Assembly (NCBI GenBank): GCA_964397445.1
Contig: CAYNHZ010000002.1
Span: forward strand, 434,001-498,000
Reading direction: 5' to 3'
Origin: CAYNHZ01 sp964397445
GTDB taxonomy: Bacteria > Bacteroidota > Bacteroidia > Bacteroidales > UBA932
Length of the DNA: 64,000 bases
Below, piece by piece: positions 33,681 to 42,477 of this stretch. Within the stretch, counting starts at the first letter, position 1. Each line of letters begins with the position of its first letter. Both the position numbers and the translations under genes were made by a program. The notes below the pieces were generated by a model. The model saw nothing but the letters and a program-made list of their open reading frames with translations. It had not been told where the DNA came from and did no database searches.

Positions 33681-34718
33681 TTATTTAAAACTAAATGGGG
33701 CTCTAAAAATCCCCTTTTCGGTCACAATCCCTGTCAATAAACTTGATGGGGTGATATCAAAAGAGGGATTAAAAACATCAATTCCTTTAGGTGCAATTCT
33801 CTCCTTAAAATACAATTCAGTCACCTCTCTCCCATCTCTTTGCTCAATAATTACATCATTTCCTGATCTACAACTTACATCGATAGTACTTGTAGGGCCT
33901 AAAGAGTAAAAAGGAATTCCATAATGCGAAGCAAGTATTGCCAATCCCGATGTACCGATTTTATTCACGACATCACCATTAGAAGCAATTCGATCACACC
34001 CAACCATAACAATATCCACCTTCCCTTGACTCATCAATGTTGATGCCATATTATCACAAATCAATGTAACATCTACACCCCCATTTTGTAATTCATAAGC
34101 AGTTAGGCGAGCACCTTGCAATAACGGACGTGTCTCATCAACATAAACCTTTGGGGATAAACCATTTTGCTCGGCAAGGTAAATAGGCCCAAGAGCAGTC
34201 CCATAGCGAGAAACAGCTAAATGACCTGCATTACAATGGGTTAGAATTCGTATACCTTTGTGAAGAAGGGTTAATCCATTCTCAGAAATTCTTCTACACA
34301 TCTCAATATCTTCCTCTTTTATCCTATCTGCCTCGAGTCTGAGTTCACTTTTAATCTCAGCAACCGACCTATTCCGATTAAGGATAAAACATCTATCCAT
34401 CCTTTCAAGTGCATATGAGAGATTGACAGCAGTAGGTCTCGAAGAATTAAGCAAATGCTTATTCTTATAAAATTCTTTTGAGAAAATCGTTAAATCATCC
34501 TCAATCTTCAATAACGACACATATAATCCATAAGCTGCCGCAACACCTATCGCAGGGGCCCCTCGAACTTTTAGTAGAGATATAGCCTGAGATATCTCAA
34601 CCACATCATTCAATTCCAAAAAAACCTCTTTATTAGGGAGTTGTGTCTGATCTAATATAACAATAGCTGATCCAGAAGGGTTAATTGAAACGGAGTCGTA
34701 TTTAAAAACAACATCCAT
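33681..34718 (-). CDS. mtnA: S-methyl-5-thioribose-1-phosphate isomerase
   Basis: 345 residues, eIF2B-alpha-like. It converts methylthioribose-1-phosphate to methylthioribulose-1-phosphate in methionine salvage. Hallmarks: KVRGAPAIGVAAAYG, ILTHCNAGHLA (catalytic Cys), VDETRPLLQGARLTAYEL and VGCDRIASNGDVVNKIGT (catalytic Asp). It lies 3 bp downstream of the purine nucleoside phosphorylase gene. No mtnB, C, D or aldolase gene follows here, so the fate of the product must be decided elsewhere. Confidence 0.95.
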   Translation of the reverse strand: MDVVFKYDSVSINPSGSAIVILDQTQLPNKEVFLELNDVVEISQAISLLKVRGAPAIGVAAAYGLYVSLLKIEDDLTIFSKEFYKNKHLLNSSRPTAVNLSYALERMDRCFILNRNRSVAEIKSELRLEADRIKEEDIEMCRRISENGLTLLHKGIRILTHCNAGHLAVSRYGTALGPIYLAEQNGLSPKVYVDETRPLLQGARLTAYELQNGGVDVTLICDNMASTLMSQGKVDIVMVGCDRIASNGDVVNKIGTSGLAILASHYGIPFYSLGPTSTIDVSCRSGNDVIIEQRDGREVTELYFKERIAPKGIDVFNPSFDITPSSLLTGIVTEKGIFRAPFSFK

Positions 34719-34721
34719 TAT

Positions 34722-35549
34722 CTATAATCTTTCAATAAGTTTGGTGAAGATAATAGTCATCCTATCAGATGCTGCATTAGCAGCTTTAACAACCTCATCA
34801 CCATCATTTACAAAGTCTTCACTATAATCATCGTGAGCTTCATTTGTAATCACAGACATTCCAAAAACAGGGATAGAAGAGTGCCTTGCAACAATTACCT
34901 CTGGGATAGTTGACATCCCTATAGCATCCCCCCCAATAAGTCTGAAATATTTATATTCAGAAGGTGTTTCATAACTAGGTCCAGTACCGGCAAAATAGAC
35001 CCCTTTTTTCAATACAATATGCTCCTCATCCCCTATCTGCTCTGCCATTTTAATAAGAGACAAATCATAAGGACGCGTCATATCAGGAAATCTCGGGCCG
35101 AATTCATCAAGATTTGGTCCGATCAAAGGATTTGGCAAATGATTTATATGATCCTTAATAATCATAAGATCACCAACTTTAAAATCAAAATTAACACCTC
35201 CTGCCGCATTGGAAACAAAAAGATATTTTATTCCAAGTTTGACCATAACTCTAATAGGAAGAGTCACTTTATCCATTGAATACCCCTCATAATAATGAAA
35301 TCTCCCTTGCATAGCAACAACAAATTTACCACCAAGATCTCCGAAAATAAAATTGCCTTTATGACCGACAGCTGTGGATTTTACAAAATTGGGAACATCA
35401 GAATACTTAACTATAATCTTATTCTCAATCTTCTCCGCAAGTTTGCCAAGTCCGCTGCCCAAAACAATACCCACTGATGGGCATTTTCCTGAAAGTTTAT
35501 CTTCCAAATATTTGACCGCTTCTTCGATCGATACCATTCTCTGATCCAT
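34722..35549 (-). CDS. Purine-nucleoside phosphorylase, trimeric class; candidate methylthioinosine phosphorylase
   Basis: 275 residues. Phosphate loop VLGSGLG, VGHKGNF, MQGRFHYYEGY, FVSNAAGG, GPSYETPSEY, GMSTIPEV and VITNEAHDD. The asparagine in ITNEA is the purine-site residue typical of 6-oxopurine enzymes (inosine, guanosine); true MTA phosphorylases have an aspartate-containing block (TDYDCW) there. Encoded between MTA deaminase and mtnA, its likely substrate is 5'-methylthioinosine, giving hypoxanthine and methylthioribose-1-phosphate. Ordinary inosine/guanosine salvage is the alternative, and it may do both. Confidence 0.88.
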   Translation of the reverse strand: MDQRMVSIEEAVKYLEDKLSGKCPSVGIVLGSGLGKLAEKIENKIIVKYSDVPNFVKSTAVGHKGNFIFGDLGGKFVVAMQGRFHYYEGYSMDKVTLPIRVMVKLGIKYLFVSNAAGGVNFDFKVGDLMIIKDHINHLPNPLIGPNLDEFGPRFPDMTRPYDLSLIKMAEQIGDEEHIVLKKGVYFAGTGPSYETPSEYKYFRLIGGDAIGMSTIPEVIVARHSSIPVFGMSVITNEAHDDYSEDFVNDGDEVVKAANAASDRMTIIFTKLIERL

Positions 35550-35597
35550 AATGCTTATTATCTATACTATTAATCTTATTATATTTTCTATAAATCA

Positions 35598-36857
35598 CTA
35601 ACATTTTGAAAGAAGCCTCTCAGCTTCCCTTATAAAACCATCCATTATCATCTCCTCATCCCTAACTTTTCTCCCCTTCATCAATATCTTCCCATCACAG
35701 ATCACTGTATCGACACATGAGCTGTTAGCCGAATAAATCAGATTTGCCTCAAAGTTATTGTTCGGCAAAAATGCAGGTGAATTGATATCTATCAGTAATA
35801 GGTCTGCAAGATACCCCACCTCGATTTTTCCCCCTTTCAAACCAAGTGCTTTGGCCCCATTGCTCGTTGCCATTGACATTAACTCATTTATTGGCAATGC
35901 AGAAGGATCTACCCTCCAAGCTTTCTGCAATATAGCAGAGGTCTTCATTGCCTCTAAAATATCTAAATTATTAGATGATCCACAACCATCTGTCCCTATC
36001 GTCATATTTGCCCCTGCATCCCTTAATTCATTATATTTAAACTTATATCCCGAAGCAAGTTTAAGATTTGAATTAACATTATGAACAACTGTCACAGAGT
36101 GCTTTCCGAGAATATCAATATCCTCTTCACTCAACCATAATGAGTGGGCAGCTATCACTTTATTTGATAATATACCAAGTTCCTCAAGACGTTTTGTTGG
36201 GGAGATCCCATATTTTGCTATATGGTCATCATTCTCCTTCTTTGTCTCAGAAATATGGGTGTGGATATTTAGATTATGCATACGAGCAAACTCACTTACC
36301 CACACCATATTTTTATCAGAAACAGTGTAGTGAGCGTGAATTGATACCCCAAACATTGCCCTATCACACCACAATTTTGACATTTCGAACATCTTTAGAC
36401 ACTCATCAATTTGCCTCTCCTCTTTCTCCTTATCTCCTGCATCGAGAAACACATAGGTTAAAAGACCTCGTAATCCACTCTCTTGCACACATTTAGCAGC
36501 TTGATTAATATGCCAATATTGATCCGCAAAACAGGTAGTACCTGATTTGATCATCTCTAAACAGGCTAACTTGGTCGCCCAATATAACATCTCCTCATCG
36601 AGATGACTCTCTATAACCCATATTCTATTTAACCATTCGTGAAAAAGTACATCCTCTTCACAACTTCTCATCAGCGTCATACCTGAATGGGTATGCATAT
36701 TTACCAACCCGGGGATAACTGCTTTTTTATTACCATTAATAACAATATCTGCCTCATCATCAATCCGATCCTCTATTTTGGATATTAAATTATCAATAAT
36801 AAGAATATCTTTTTTAGAGCTGCTCAATAAGGCTTGTTTTATTAGAATAGATCCCAT
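35598..36857 (-). CDS. mtaD: 5'-methylthioadenosine / S-adenosylhomocysteine deaminase
   Basis: 419 residues, amidohydrolase superfamily with a TIM barrel. Zinc and catalytic sites: GLVNMHTHSGM (H55, H57), SIHAHYTVS, HTHISETKKE, AAHSLWLS and TIGTDGCGSSNN (Asp). A small beta-sandwich is built from both termini. The W and SE...-rich substrate blocks match the MTA/SAH deaminase group (MtaD) rather than guanine deaminase. It makes methylthioinosine or S-inosylhomocysteine plus ammonia. It is first in the run, 48 bp before the phosphorylase gene. A TATATTTG box on the minus strand (36896-36889) may be its -7 element. Confidence 0.9.
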   Translation of the reverse strand: MGSILIKQALLSSSKKDILIIDNLISKIEDRIDDEADIVINGNKKAVIPGLVNMHTHSGMTLMRSCEEDVLFHEWLNRIWVIESHLDEEMLYWATKLACLEMIKSGTTCFADQYWHINQAAKCVQESGLRGLLTYVFLDAGDKEKEERQIDECLKMFEMSKLWCDRAMFGVSIHAHYTVSDKNMVWVSEFARMHNLNIHTHISETKKENDDHIAKYGISPTKRLEELGILSNKVIAAHSLWLSEEDIDILGKHSVTVVHNVNSNLKLASGYKFKYNELRDAGANMTIGTDGCGSSNNLDILEAMKTSAILQKAWRVDPSALPINELMSMATSNGAKALGLKGGKIEVGYLADLLLIDINSPAFLPNNNFEANLIYSANSSCVDTVICDGKILMKGRKVRDEEMIMDGFIREAERLLSKC

Positions 36858-37008
36858 CTTTTTAGATACATATATGGTTAAAATTTAGCAAATATAAATA
36901 TTTAAGGTGTAATTGTGAAATATAGTTAGTATTATTAATATTATTAAGCATAATGATACGTTTAGTTAATTTTTATAAGAAAATATGATAATTTATCTAC
37001 ACATTCAT

Positions 37009-37016
37009 TATATTTG
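37009..37016 (+). promoter_or_regulatory. -7 box of the acyl-CoA synthetase / ferredoxin oxidoreductase operon
   Basis: TATATTTG matches TAnnTTTG, 19 bp before the ATG at 37036. No -33 TTG is clear. Confidence 0.4.
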
Positions 37017-37035
37017 CGAAAAAATATCATAAAGA

Positions 37036-39087
37036 ATGGTAACAAAACAATTAATCACTCCAAAAAGCATTGTAGTAGTAGGAGGTTCCGATGATATACA
37101 CAAGCCTGGTGGAGCCACTTTGAAAAACCTAATCAATACTAAGTACCCAGGGAATCTTTATGTAGTGAACCCCAAATCCGATATGGTTCAGGGGATTAAG
37201 TCGTATCACACGATTGAAGAGCTACCTGCTGTTGAATGTGCAATTTTAGCAATATCTGCAAAGTTCTGTCCACAAGCTGTAGAGGTCCTTTGTAATAAAA
37301 AATCGTGCAAAGCCATAATTATTCTATCTGCTGGTTTCCATGAAGATAGCGAAGAGGGGGCACTTTATGAGAAAAAGATCGTAGAAACTTGCGACAAAAC
37401 AGGGACAAGTCTGATAGGACCAAACTGCATAGGTGTTATAACACCTTCATACACAGGAGTATTTACCCAGCCTATTCCAAAATTAGAGTGTAATGGTGTT
37501 ACCCTCGTTTCAGGTTCTGGTGCAACAATCGTTTTCATACTTGAAGCTGCTATGCAATTGGGATTGAGATTCAACCAAGTATTTTCAGTAGGCAATTGCG
37601 CACAAAACGGAGTTGAAGATATTTTAGAGTATTTGGATAATACATATAAACAAGGAGAGAGTTCTCCCGTTATTATGTTATACATTGAGAGTATCAACAA
37701 TCCTAAAAAACTGATGACTCACGCCTCTTCACTTATCAATAAAGGGGTAAAAATTGCCGCAATAAAAGCCGGATATAGTGAAGCCGGAAGTCGTGCTGCT
37801 TCTTCTCATACCGGAGCATTGGCCTCTCCAGACAAAGCTGTTAATGCACTTTTTAGAAAGATCGGCATTATAAGGTGTTATAGTAGAACTGAACTCGTAA
37901 CCGTTGCATCTGCAATGATGTATCCTGAGCCTAAAGGTAAAAAGATAGCAATCATCACACACGCAGGTGGTCCAGCAGTTATGCAAACAGATGTCCTTTC
38001 TTCAAATGGTATTGAAATTCCTCAAATCAAGGGAGATAAGGCTGAACTACTTTTATCAAAACTATTTCCAGGTTCTTCTGTCTCAAATCCTATTGACTTT
38101 TTGGCTACAGGTACTGCCGAACAATTGGGTGAGATATTAGATGCGTGCGAAAAAGATTTTGATGTTGATGCAATGACTGTAATTTTCGGAAACCCAGGTT
38201 TAAATACTGTTTTTGATGTTTACGATCTCCTTTCAAAGAAAATCGCCATCTCAAAGAAACCTATTTACCCTGTTCTAACCTCTATTGTAAATGCTTCTGA
38301 AGAGATAAGTCAATTCCAAAAAAGAGGTGGTATAAGCTTCCCTGATGAGGTTGCCCTTGGTTCTGCGATTGTTAAGATCGCAAACAAGCCTAAATCGATC
38401 TCAGATTTTTCACTTCCCCCTGTCGATAAAGAGATTATCAGACACGTGATTAACACCAATCCAAATGGATATCTCGCTCCTGAACAAGTACAAATATTAC
38501 TCGATGCAGCAGGTATCAATAGAGCAAAAGAATTGGTGGCCACCAATATAGAGGATGCCCTCAAGGCAAGTCGTGAGATCACATATCCTCTTGTAATGAA
38601 AGTTGTGGGTCCGGTTCACAAATCCGATGTTGGAGGGGTAGCTCTAAATATAACTGATGACCATACAATGGTATCCGAGTTTAACAGAATGATGCAAATA
38701 AAAGATACCACTGGAATTTTATTCCAACCGATGCTCTCAGGGACACAAATTTTCGTTGGGGCAAAACGGGAAGATAAATTTGGTCATTTGATAATGTGTG
38801 GTCTTGGCGGGATTTTTGTTGAAGCATTACACGATATCAACTCTTCTCTATCGCCTGTATCGAAAATTGAAGCAGATGAGATGATAAGAGGATTGCGTGG
38901 TTTTAAGCTGATAGAGGGAACAAGGGGGCAAGAAGGTGTCAATATATCGCTATTTAGCGAAACAATAAGAAGAGTATCAGCTCTTTGTAACGCTGCTCCA
39001 GAAATTTTCGAGATGGATATAAACCCTCTTTTGGGAAATACCAGACAAGTAATTGCTGTTGATGCGAGAATAAGACTTGAAAAATAA
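37036..39087 (+). CDS. Acyl-CoA (acetyl-CoA) synthetase, ADP-forming, fused alpha-beta
   Basis: 683 residues. A CoA-binding domain (1-130, starting SIVVVGGSDDIHKPGG), a succinyl-CoA ligase-like domain (about 140-300), with the phospho-histidine block GSRAASSHTGALASPD, and a C-terminal ATP-grasp domain (about 470-683; YPLVMKVVGPVHKSDVGGV). It turns acyl-CoA, ADP and phosphate into acid, CoA and ATP. Next to a 2-oxoacid:ferredoxin oxidoreductase it would recover ATP from the acyl-CoA made there. The 51-residue membrane protein gene begins 24 bp later. Confidence 0.93.
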   Translation: MVTKQLITPKSIVVVGGSDDIHKPGGATLKNLINTKYPGNLYVVNPKSDMVQGIKSYHTIEELPAVECAILAISAKFCPQAVEVLCNKKSCKAIIILSAGFHEDSEEGALYEKKIVETCDKTGTSLIGPNCIGVITPSYTGVFTQPIPKLECNGVTLVSGSGATIVFILEAAMQLGLRFNQVFSVGNCAQNGVEDILEYLDNTYKQGESSPVIMLYIESINNPKKLMTHASSLINKGVKIAAIKAGYSEAGSRAASSHTGALASPDKAVNALFRKIGIIRCYSRTELVTVASAMMYPEPKGKKIAIITHAGGPAVMQTDVLSSNGIEIPQIKGDKAELLLSKLFPGSSVSNPIDFLATGTAEQLGEILDACEKDFDVDAMTVIFGNPGLNTVFDVYDLLSKKIAISKKPIYPVLTSIVNASEEISQFQKRGGISFPDEVALGSAIVKIANKPKSISDFSLPPVDKEIIRHVINTNPNGYLAPEQVQILLDAAGINRAKELVATNIEDALKASREITYPLVMKVVGPVHKSDVGGVALNITDDHTMVSEFNRMMQIKDTTGILFQPMLSGTQIFVGAKREDKFGHLIMCGLGGIFVEALHDINSSLSPVSKIEADEMIRGLRGFKLIEGTRGQEGVNISLFSETIRRVSALCNAAPEIFEMDINPLLGNTRQVIAVDARIRLEK

Positions 39088-39111
39088 CATTTTTTTATTT
39101 ATATTTGAAAG

Positions 39112-39267
39112 ATGTTTGGAAAGGTCGTAAAATGGTATAATGAACAGTCTCCTATTGTCAAAGGATTTCTTTGGTTAGGAATACTTCTAATAATTGGAAT
39201 CATTCTAAGGTGGGAAACTATCATAACAAACATTTCAAAAGGTTTTGAATTTTTTAACACTAAATAA
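39112..39267 (+). CDS. Small membrane protein, 51 residues, function unknown
   Basis: Frame from ATG 39112 to TAA 39267. It has a short amphipathic start (MFGKVVKWYNEQSPIVKG), one membrane helix (FLWLGILLIIGIIL, about 19-32) and a polar end with two aromatics. The gene lies 24 bp after the acyl-CoA synthetase stop and 14 bp before the ferredoxin-subunit gene, all on one strand, so translation within the operon is likely. It could anchor the soluble enzyme complex to the membrane; that is inference from position. Confidence 0.7.
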   Translation: MFGKVVKWYNEQSPIVKGFLWLGILLIIGIILRWETIITNISKGFEFFNTK

Positions 39268-39281
39268 TTAATTTTAATATT

Positions 39282-39503
39282 ATGGCAATACGCGGAGCTA
39301 TCGTTGTGGATACGGAGAGGTGTAAAGGTTGCAGTGTTTGCATCTCAAACTGTCCCACCAACACAATTGCATTGTCCCATGAGGTCAATAGCAAAGGGTA
39401 CAATTTCGTCTATATGGCAAATCCAGAGAATTGTACCGGTTGCACAAACTGTGCAACTGTATGTCCAGACGCAGTACTAACTGTTTATCGAGTAAAAATT
39501 TAA
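39282..39503 (+). CDS. 2-oxoacid:ferredoxin oxidoreductase, delta (2x[4Fe-4S]) subunit
   Basis: 73 residues with two [4Fe-4S] motifs: CKGCSVCISNCP (15-26) and CTGCTNCATVCP. It passes electrons from the TPP-bearing subunit to ferredoxin. It is followed after 11 bp by the alpha subunit. Separate delta, alpha, beta and gamma genes are typical of the VOR/KOR type. Confidence 0.93.
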   Translation: MAIRGAIVVDTERCKGCSVCISNCPTNTIALSHEVNSKGYNFVYMANPENCTGCTNCATVCPDAVLTVYRVKI

Positions 39504-39514
39504 ATTGAACTAAT

Positions 39515-40597
39515 ATGGCAGAAAAGATTCTAATGAAGGGTAACGAAGCTATTGCATTTGCAGCTATTGATTGCGGATGCGACGGATATTTCGGTTACCC
39601 TATCACTCCCCAATCAGAAGTGATGGAGACGTTGATGAAAGAAAAACCTTGGGAAACTACCGGAATGGTTGTTCTTCAGGCAGAAAGTGAAACATCATCT
39701 ATAAATATGGTTTATGGTGGTGCTTGCTGTGGTAAAAAAGTAATGACCTCATCAAGTAGTCCAGGAGTAAGTCTTATGTGCGAAGGGCTTAGCTACCTCG
39801 CAGGTGCAGAACTTCCTTGCCTTGTTGTAAACGTTATGCGTGGCGGTCCTGGTCTTGGAACCATTCAACCAAGTCAAGGTGACTATTTTCAAGCGACAAA
39901 AGGTGGTGGACACGGTGACTATAGGATGATCGTCCTTGCCCCTGCTTCTGCACAAGATATGTATGACTTTGTAGGTGACTCTTTTGACCTTGCATTTAAA
40001 TACCGTAACCCTGCCATGATTCTTGGTGATGGTGTTATCGGTCAAATGATGGAAAAAGTTGAACTTCGCCCTGCAAAAGCAAGAATGACTGATGATCAGA
40101 TAAAAGAACTTTGTGATTCTTGGGCAACTACTGGAAAAAAACCTAATAGAAAAGCAAATACCATCACCTCATTAGCTCTGGAGGCAGATGTTCAAGAGAG
40201 ATTTAACATCAAACTTCAGAAGAAATATGCTGAAATCGAGAAGAATGAAGTTAGGTATAGCACCTTTAAATGTGAAGATGCAGAACACCTATTAGTTGCA
40301 TTCGGCTGTATGTCAAGGATTTGTGAAAATGTAGTTGATATTGCGCGCGAGCATGGTATTAAACTTGGTCTTCTTCGTCCTATCACCCTTTTCCCCTACC
40401 CAAAAGCTGCCATTGACAAACTTATTCCTCAACTAAAAAGCATTATGTCTGTTGAGCTCAATCAAGGTCAAATGGTTGAAGATATTAAGATTATCTCTAA
40501 CGGAAGGGTTCCTGTAAATTTCTATGGTCGTCAAGGAGGTATGATTCCTGACCCAGAGGAGGTATTTGAAGCCTTTGTTAAAACAATTAAAAAATAG
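39515..40597 (+). CDS. vorB: 2-oxoacid:ferredoxin oxidoreductase, alpha subunit (VorB/KorA-like)
   Basis: 360 residues. KGNEAIAFAAIDCGCDGYFGYPITPQSE is the start of the pyrimidine-binding domain; MTSSSSPGVSLMCEGLSYLAGAELPCL and RGGPGLGTIQPSQGDYFQ are family blocks; the transketolase C-like domain follows (LLRPITLFPYP). It oxidatively decarboxylates branched-chain or other 2-oxoacids with CoA and ferredoxin. Assigned to the 3-methyl-2-oxobutanoate (VOR) group by overall resemblance; 2-oxoglutarate specificity is not excluded. Confidence 0.9.
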   Translation: MAEKILMKGNEAIAFAAIDCGCDGYFGYPITPQSEVMETLMKEKPWETTGMVVLQAESETSSINMVYGGACCGKKVMTSSSSPGVSLMCEGLSYLAGAELPCLVVNVMRGGPGLGTIQPSQGDYFQATKGGGHGDYRMIVLAPASAQDMYDFVGDSFDLAFKYRNPAMILGDGVIGQMMEKVELRPAKARMTDDQIKELCDSWATTGKKPNRKANTITSLALEADVQERFNIKLQKKYAEIEKNEVRYSTFKCEDAEHLLVAFGCMSRICENVVDIAREHGIKLGLLRPITLFPYPKAAIDKLIPQLKSIMSVELNQGQMVEDIKIISNGRVPVNFYGRQGGMIPDPEEVFEAFVKTIKK

Positions 40598-40602
40598 GCA
40601 TT

Positions 40603-41364
40603 ATGGAAATTAAAGATATAATCAAACCCGAAAATAAGGTTTACGGGAAAACTCCAATACTAAAAGACAATATTCTTCACTATTGCCCAGGTTGTTCCCA
40701 CGGAACTGTTCACAAACTTATAGCAGAAGTTATTGAAGAAATGGGAATACAAGATAAAACAATCGGTATCTCGCCGGTAGGTTGCTCTGTGTTTGCATAC
40801 AATTATTTGGACATTGACTGGCAACAAGCTGCTCACGGAAGGGCTCCTGCATTAGCAACAGCTACAAAAAGATTAATGCCTGACAAATACGTATTTACAT
40901 ATCAAGGTGATGGCGACCTTGCTTCAATCGGTACTGCTGAAATTATGCATGCTTGCAATAGAGGTGAAAACATCGTCGTTATTTTTATTAATAATGCTAT
41001 TTATGGTATGACAGGTGGTCAAATGGCCCCTACTACTCTATTAGGTCAAGTTACAGCAACAACCCCTTACGGAAGATCAGCTGAATTGAATGGTTATCCA
41101 CTAAAAATAACCGAACTAATCGCTCAACTCGAAGGTACTTGCTATGTGACTCGTCAATCAGTACAAAATCCTGGTGCAGCAAGGAAAACGAAAAAAGCTA
41201 TCAGAAAAGCTTTTGAGAATTCAATGATGAAAAAAGGCACCTCATTTGTTGAAGTGGTAAGTACTTGTAACTCCGGATGGAAGATCTCTCCGGTAAAAGC
41301 TAACAAATGGATGGAAGAGAATATGTTCCCTATGTATCCACTTGGAGATATGAAAGATAGATAA
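40603..41364 (+). CDS. 2-oxoacid:ferredoxin oxidoreductase, beta (TPP-binding) subunit
   Basis: 253 residues. HYCPGCSHGTVHKL (cysteines near the N terminus), GRAPALATATKRLMPD and the TPP motif GDGDLASIGTAEIMHACNR...NNAIYGMTGGQ (GDG...NN). No CxxC cluster domain is fused. It begins 5 bp after the alpha gene. Confidence 0.94.
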   Translation: MEIKDIIKPENKVYGKTPILKDNILHYCPGCSHGTVHKLIAEVIEEMGIQDKTIGISPVGCSVFAYNYLDIDWQQAAHGRAPALATATKRLMPDKYVFTYQGDGDLASIGTAEIMHACNRGENIVVIFINNAIYGMTGGQMAPTTLLGQVTATTPYGRSAELNGYPLKITELIAQLEGTCYVTRQSVQNPGAARKTKKAIRKAFENSMMKKGTSFVEVVSTCNSGWKISPVKANKWMEENMFPMYPLGDMKDR

Positions 41365-41379
41365 TTAATAAGTAAACGT

Positions 41380-41922
41380 ATGAAAGAAGAAATAATCATA
41401 GCCGGATTCGGCGGACAAGGGGTTCTCTCAATGGGTAAGATTCTTGCCTATTCAGGAATTATGCAAGACCAAGAAGTAACTTGGATGCCATCTTATGGAC
41501 CTGAGATGCGCGGAGGCACCTGCAATGTATGTGTTATCCTAAGCGACAAAAAAATCAGCTCTCCTATTCTAAGTAAATTTGATACAGCTATCATCTTGAA
41601 CCAACAGTCTTTGGATAAATTCGAACCGAGGGTAAAACCAGGCGGACTTCTAATTTATGATCCAAATGGTATTACACGCCATCCTCAAAGAAAAGATATT
41701 ACGGTATGTAGAATTGCCGCTGTTGATAAAGCCTCTGAAATTGGTAATGCAAAAGCATACAATATGATAGTCTTGGGAGCTTTCTTAAAAATGAAACCTA
41801 TCGTTTCTATGGAGAATGTGAATAGAGGTCTTAAAAAATCTCTACCTCCCCGCCATCACAACCTTATTCCTATGAATGAGGAGGCTATTAAAGCTGGTAT
41901 GGAAGCTGTAGAAATATTATAG
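41380..41922 (+). CDS. 2-oxoacid:ferredoxin oxidoreductase, gamma subunit
   Basis: 180 residues: IIAGFGGQGVLSMGKILAYSG, then SYGPEMRGGTCNVCVILSD, the two signatures of the gamma domain that binds CoA. It is the last gene of the operon and is followed by a terminator. Confidence 0.94.
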   Translation: MKEEIIIAGFGGQGVLSMGKILAYSGIMQDQEVTWMPSYGPEMRGGTCNVCVILSDKKISSPILSKFDTAIILNQQSLDKFEPRVKPGGLLIYDPNGITRHPQRKDITVCRIAAVDKASEIGNAKAYNMIVLGAFLKMKPIVSMENVNRGLKKSLPPRHHNLIPMNEEAIKAGMEAVEIL

Positions 41923-41941
41923 TAATAAATATTCCCAAATT

Positions 41942-41976
41942 ATGAGTCTTATCTTAATTGGTAAGGCTCATTTTTT
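41942..41976 (+). terminator. Terminator of the ferredoxin oxidoreductase operon
   Basis: Arms 41942-41953 and 41960-41971 pair over 12 bp with two G-U pairs, and a run of six T follows (41971-41976). Confidence 0.85.
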
Positions 41977-42020
41977 GTAAGATAACGGATGATTGATAAT
42001 AATTATAATATTAATAAAAT

Positions 42021-42392
42021 ATGGATAAAGGAATTAAGAAAAATTGTTCGATAACAGTAACAAAAGACAACTGTGCTTCTGCAGTGGGATCAGGTGGTCT
42101 CGATGTGTTCTCAACACCTTCAATGATAGCACTTATGGAAAAAGCTGCATATTTATGCGTACAGCCATATCTAAAAGAGGGGGAATCCACAGTGGGGACA
42201 AATATGAGTGTCACCCATAAAAGAGGGTCAAGGATTGGTGAACCAATAGTTGCTACAGCTACCATTACAGAGTATGATGGTAAGAAAATATCTTTTTCGG
42301 TAATTGCAGAAGATTCAAAGGGAAATATAATTGGAGAGGGGATACACCAGAGATACATCATTAATGTTGAGAGATTTTTAAGTAATCTATAA
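42021..42392 (+). CDS. Hotdog-fold thioesterase, FlK-like
   Basis: 123 residues. STPSMIALMEKAAY (Thr/Ser and Glu of the FlK-type triad) and GTNMSVTHKRGSRIGE (His) match fluoroacetyl-CoA thioesterase-like proteins, here presumably acting on an ordinary acyl-CoA. It follows the ferredoxin oxidoreductase operon after a terminator, which hints at a role in acyl-CoA balance. No Shine-Dalgarno sequence is evident. Confidence 0.85.
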   Translation: MDKGIKKNCSITVTKDNCASAVGSGGLDVFSTPSMIALMEKAAYLCVQPYLKEGESTVGTNMSVTHKRGSRIGEPIVATATITEYDGKKISFSVIAEDSKGNIIGEGIHQRYIINVERFLSNL

Positions 42393-42420
42393 TTTCCTAT
42401 CAATCCATCTGTTGAAACAA

Positions 42421-42449
42421 AAAAAGTCCGGTTATTTACCGGACTTTTT
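42421..42449. terminator. Bidirectional terminator between thioesterase and ribonuclease Y genes
   Basis: AAAAAGTCCGGT (42421-42432) and ACCGGACTTTTT (42438-42449) form a perfect 12-bp stem with a 5-nt loop. The A-run on the left and T-run on the right allow it to stop transcription from both convergent genes. Confidence 0.92.
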
Positions 42450-42477
42450 TATAAATAAATATCTCCTTAGTTATGTA

